From assembly GCA_017860295.1 (NCBI GenBank), contig JAFNAS010000003.1, positions 62,001-126,000 on the forward strand: 64,000 nt of DNA, read 5' to 3'. This document shows, piece after piece, positions 62,152 to 64,000 of the stretch. The notes beneath the pieces are model-generated. The model had not been told where the DNA came from. It searched no databases and worked only from the letters and a program-made list of their open reading frames with translations. Numbering within the stretch: the stretch's first letter is position 1; each line of letters starts with the position of its first letter. Source of the stretch: Bacteroidota bacterium (GTDB taxonomy: Bacteria; Bacteroidota; Bacteroidia; Bacteroidales; Paludibacteraceae). The position numbers were made by a program, and so were the translations under genes.

Positions 62152-62179
62152 GCGAAAGCCCATTTTAATGAGCTTTCGC
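62152..62179 (-). terminator. Terminator after the AidA/PixA-like gene
   Basis: GCGAAAGC / GCTTTCGC stem, loop CCATTTTAATGA nearly identical to that of 60303-60330; about 12 bp past the stop at 62191. Confidence 0.65.
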
Positions 62180-62190
62180 CTTTTATCTTT

Positions 62191-62892
62191 TTACTTAATT
62201 ACAATGGTCGGATCTACCACAATTTGTACAATTGGAACAGAAATCAATGAACCTTCGTCTTCAAAAGAAGCAGATAGCAACATTAAGTCAATGTCATAGC
62301 TAACAGTAGTTCCAGACGTTCCATTTAAAATGCATTCCATGCAATAGACTTGCTGTGTGGCAACCGAGACTCCATCCAGCAAATTTGTAGGATCCAGCGC
62401 TGAGCTGGCATAGTAAAACTGAACATTCTTTCTCTTGAAATTCGTAAACTCAGCCGGGCGTCCGCTTTGAGGGTTAACCTTATGCACATCGGAGATAATG
62501 GCCTGGATATACGAATTTGCTCGTATTGAATGTCCCCACCATACAATTTTATCTCCCGGATCTGCCGATATCATAAGGTTGTAGATATTATTCAATCGTA
62601 GTTCTCCTTTAGATTGATCAATCCAACTATAATCGGCAGAAGTTACTTTGTAGCCTATGGTGCTATATTTTCCGGAAATTAAGCGGGTATAGCTTGGGAG
62701 TACGGATGTGTCGTAATAGCCGATTTTTTTGAGTGGTTTTGTTCCATTTTTAATTGACAGCAAGACAGCCTTCAATGCAGGAGTTACAGTTTGAGCCGTA
62801 ACATCGATTCCATAATAATTGGTCAATTCTTGTTGGTAGTCTTGTATAAAACCGGCAACATCTATTGATGCGAAAATAGTTCTAGTAGTCAT
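62191..62892 (-). CDS. AidA/PixA-like (inclusion-body family) protein, tentative
   Basis: 233 residues from the ATG at 62892 (MTTRTIFASIDVAGFIQDY). Features that fit the AidA/PixA family: an N-terminal VDxxxFI-type strand, NIYNLMISADPGDKIVWWGHSIRANSYIQAIISDV (cf. GDxIRWRxxSLSxN...VxLYxI) and a C-terminal VSYDIDLMLLSASFEDEG. PixA makes intracellular inclusion bodies in Xenorhabdus and AidA is a quorum-regulated virulence protein in Burkholderia. No signal peptide. Leader copy 2 is 18 nt upstream. Family membership is by pattern and modestly confident. Confidence 0.45.
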   Translation of the reverse strand: MTTRTIFASIDVAGFIQDYQQELTNYYGIDVTAQTVTPALKAVLLSIKNGTKPLKKIGYYDTSVLPSYTRLISGKYSTIGYKVTSADYSWIDQSKGELRLNNIYNLMISADPGDKIVWWGHSIRANSYIQAIISDVHKVNPQSGRPAEFTNFKRKNVQFYYASSALDPTNLLDGVSVATQQVYCMECILNGTSGTTVSYDIDLMLLSASFEDEGSLISVPIVQIVVDPTIVIK

Positions 62893-62910
62893 TGTGATAA
62901 TTGTAATTAT

Positions 62911-62949
62911 ATTTTCCCTACTCGTAAGGCTTTTCGGGTTCCGCCCCCG
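62911..62949 (-). promoter_or_regulatory. Conserved leader element, copy 2 (AidA-like gene)
   Basis: Minus strand CGGGGGCGGAACCCG-AAAAGCCTTACGAG-TAGGGAAAAT, 18 nt before the start codon. Confidence 0.75.
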
Positions 62950-62956
62950 TTTTTTA

Positions 62957-62976
62957 TGTGGTTCCTGGGCTCCACA
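62957..62976 (-). terminator. TGTGG...CCACA hairpin (hairpin A), between the cystatin-like and AidA-like genes
   Basis: Minus strand TGTGG-AGCCCAGGAA-CCACA followed by TAAAAAAC and then leader copy 2. Loop shared with 61636-61655. Confidence 0.5.
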
Positions 62977-63000
62977 ATACATTAAATACCTCCAACCGAA

Positions 63001-63267
63001 TTAAACTCTGGTAATGGACGTGATGTGTGGATCACCGGTCAGGGGCTTGTAAATTTGTACAATAGCAGCTTCGTTTGCAGCTCCCGGATAGACAGCTTGT
63101 GCGTTGCAGAAAAAGCGGTAGTTCATTCCGCTCACTAATTGTTTGGCTACAGCCAATGGAGCGTAATTTACACCGACTAAACCTTGTAATGCTTTCTTGA
63201 ATACTTCAAGATCTTCTGCTGGAATAGGGGTTACATAGGGAGTCCAGCCTCCGAGTTTTGTTTCCAT
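63001..63267 (-). CDS. Stefin/cystatin-like small protein
   Basis: 88 residues, no signal peptide. It matches type 1 cystatins (stefins) in length and order: Gly-Gly near the N-terminus (KLGGWTP), one helix (EDLEVFKKALQGLVGVNYAPLA), the central loop KQLVSGMNYRFFC in place of QxVxGxNY, and a second strand-hairpin VQIYKPLTGDPHITSI where stefins have a PG-type loop. Cystatins inhibit papain-like proteases, so this may protect against proteases or bind a partner. Leader copy 1 is 15 nt upstream. Confidence 0.6.
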   Translation of the reverse strand: METKLGGWTPYVTPIPAEDLEVFKKALQGLVGVNYAPLAVAKQLVSGMNYRFFCNAQAVYPGAANEAAIVQIYKPLTGDPHITSITRV

Positions 63268-63282
63268 AAAATAAAGAATTAA

Positions 63283-63322
63283 GATTTTCCCTACTCGTAA
63301 GGCTTTTCGGGTTTCGCCCCCG
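63283..63322 (-). promoter_or_regulatory. Conserved leader element, copy 1 (cystatin-like gene)
   Basis: Minus strand CGGGGGCGAAACCCG-AAAAGCCTTACGAG-TAGGGAAAATC, 15 nt before the start codon; one base differs (GAAA for GGAA) from copies 2 and 3. It is preceded by the CTGCCCCGCA...TGCGGGG stem (63323-63345) and an A-rich linker. Confidence 0.75.
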
Positions 63323-63460
63323 CAGATTGTCCTGTGCGGGGCAGGTCGTTTTTTTTGAGGTGGTTATCTGTTTCCACTCGAGCAAGATATCCGTATCACT
63401 ATTGCATGCAGGAGATCTCTTGCTGCTGTAACAGTGACCAATATTGTTCTAATTATCGAC

Positions 63461-64000
63461 CTAACTTATCACAGGAAGGATGCTCCATGGGCATGCTGGC
63501 CGATCGTGCAGGAAGGGTTTCAGGTGATCGAACTGCGGATGTTCCTTCAAAAATTTTTCGGCATTCCAGGCTGTACCGCAACTGCTACCCCAACGTGCGC
63601 TGAGTTGTAAATTCGTTGCCAGAGTCGCATCAATCCCCATCCCATCAATGGCGCCACGGGGTTGAAATGGTTTCGGACGTGAAGGATCGGACATGTATTC
63701 CCGCTTGTCGAGGTTGTAGTGCGAACAAACGGTACGGCTGTTTCCGTGTGTCTCGCAGTCGTTGTAAATGTCGTAGTGATCAGCAATGATTTTACGTCCG
63801 GTTTCAAGACATATTTTTCCGGGGAGACCATGTTTCTCGATCAGCCGGGGCAAATGAACCCGTCGGGCACCCTGATGCCGGCGAATATCGTCGCCACCAT
63901 CATTCGAACATTCCAAATTTTTAATTGGAGGATATTTCGGATAATTTGCTCCAAAGAAGTAGGGTTTGTCATCAGTCGGCAATATCTGTGTCACGTTGTA
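63461..64000 (-). CDS. Unknown protein, 5' end beyond the window
   Basis: At least 180 codons; the frame stays open to the window edge (a GTG at 63994 is not necessarily the start). No family was recognised. It has several Cys (NLECSNDGG, GKICLETGRK, NDCETHGNSRTVCSHYN, GSSCGTAWN, RPACPW), a HYDIYNDCETHG stretch and a conserved-looking IDGMGIDATLATNLQLSARWGSS; metal or disulfide binding is possible. It is upstream of the cystatin-like gene on the same strand, so it is the next member of the block or its neighbour. Confidence 0.55.
   Translation of the reverse strand, partial: YNVTQILPTDDKPYFFGANYPKYPPIKNLECSNDGGDDIRRHQGARRVHLPRLIEKHGLPGKICLETGRKIIADHYDIYNDCETHGNSRTVCSHYNLDKREYMSDPSRPKPFQPRGAIDGMGIDATLATNLQLSARWGSSCGTAWNAEKFLKEHPQFDHLKPFLHDRPACPWSILPVIS

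Noticed and set aside
60351-64000. Prophage or phage remnant
   Set aside because: No integrase, terminase, capsid, tail or lysis gene and no attachment site; the proteins resemble fascin, DUF1842, AidA and cystatin types instead.

Overview
The window is chromosomal DNA of a Bacteroidota bacterium, most likely an anaerobic Bacteroidales (Paludibacter/Porphyromonadaceae-like; the genus is inference). The evidence is promoters of the form TTTG-N19-21-TAnnTTTG upstream of many genes, a TonB-dependent receptor, type IX secretion C-terminal sorting domains, DUF4835/PorD beside recN, LL-diaminopimelate aminotransferase (dapL), DUF6242 beside ppiD, and an ECF sigma factor beside a DUF6249-like membrane protein. 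No rRNA, tRNA, CRISPR array, transposase or integrase was seen.

0-11 kb: the 3' part of a TonB-dependent receptor, a Big_2/beta-helix lipoprotein and an acid-phosphatase-like metallophosphoesterase. Then a GNAT acetyltransferase, an electron-transfer flavoprotein/acyl-CoA dehydrogenase locus (etfB-etfA-ACAD) interrupted by a four-helix-bundle (23S IVP-type) gene between GTAGTGAG-like repeats, a secreted S37 peptidase and a small periplasmic protein.

11-21.8 kb: oxidative-stress block. oxyR diverges from ahpC-ahpF, with two OxyR-like half-sites abutting the ahpC promoter. A perR-rubrerythrin operon carries a perfect 7-1-7 Per box just downstream of its promoter. An SQR-like flavoprotein, a T9SS-exported subtilase, an SDR, an MlaF-like ATPase and a pyridine nucleotide-disulfide oxidoreductase complete the region.

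22-57 kb: mostly housekeeping genes: tyrS, queC, asd, serS, rplU-rpmA, recN, sufS-sufE, gyrB, aroA, ppiD, dapF-dapL and an amidophosphoribosyltransferase. Among them are envelope and secreted proteins (lamin-tail-domain protein, S41 peptidase, YceI, DUF6242), a 58-residue BFD-type [2Fe-2S] protein and an almost cargo-free T9SS sorting-domain protein.

57-60 kb: an ECF sigma/anti-sigma pair faces a DUF6249-like membrane gene. Three copies of one promoter (TGTAAC-N12-RTTGCGTC, i.e. AAC-N16-CGTC) precede the sigma gene, a 19-codon hydrophobic mini-ORF and the membrane gene, a compact autoregulated circuit. Next comes a 21-bp/42-bp-period minisatellite.

60-64 kb: the most unusual region. At least six small minus-strand genes without signal peptides (fascin-like, RHIPNPATF-motif protein, DUF1842-like, AidA/PixA-like, stefin/cystatin-like, and a truncated unknown) stand one by one, separated by related hairpins. 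Four of them carry the same ~40-nt leader element 15-18 nt before the start codon, suggesting co-regulated gene cassettes of unknown purpose.
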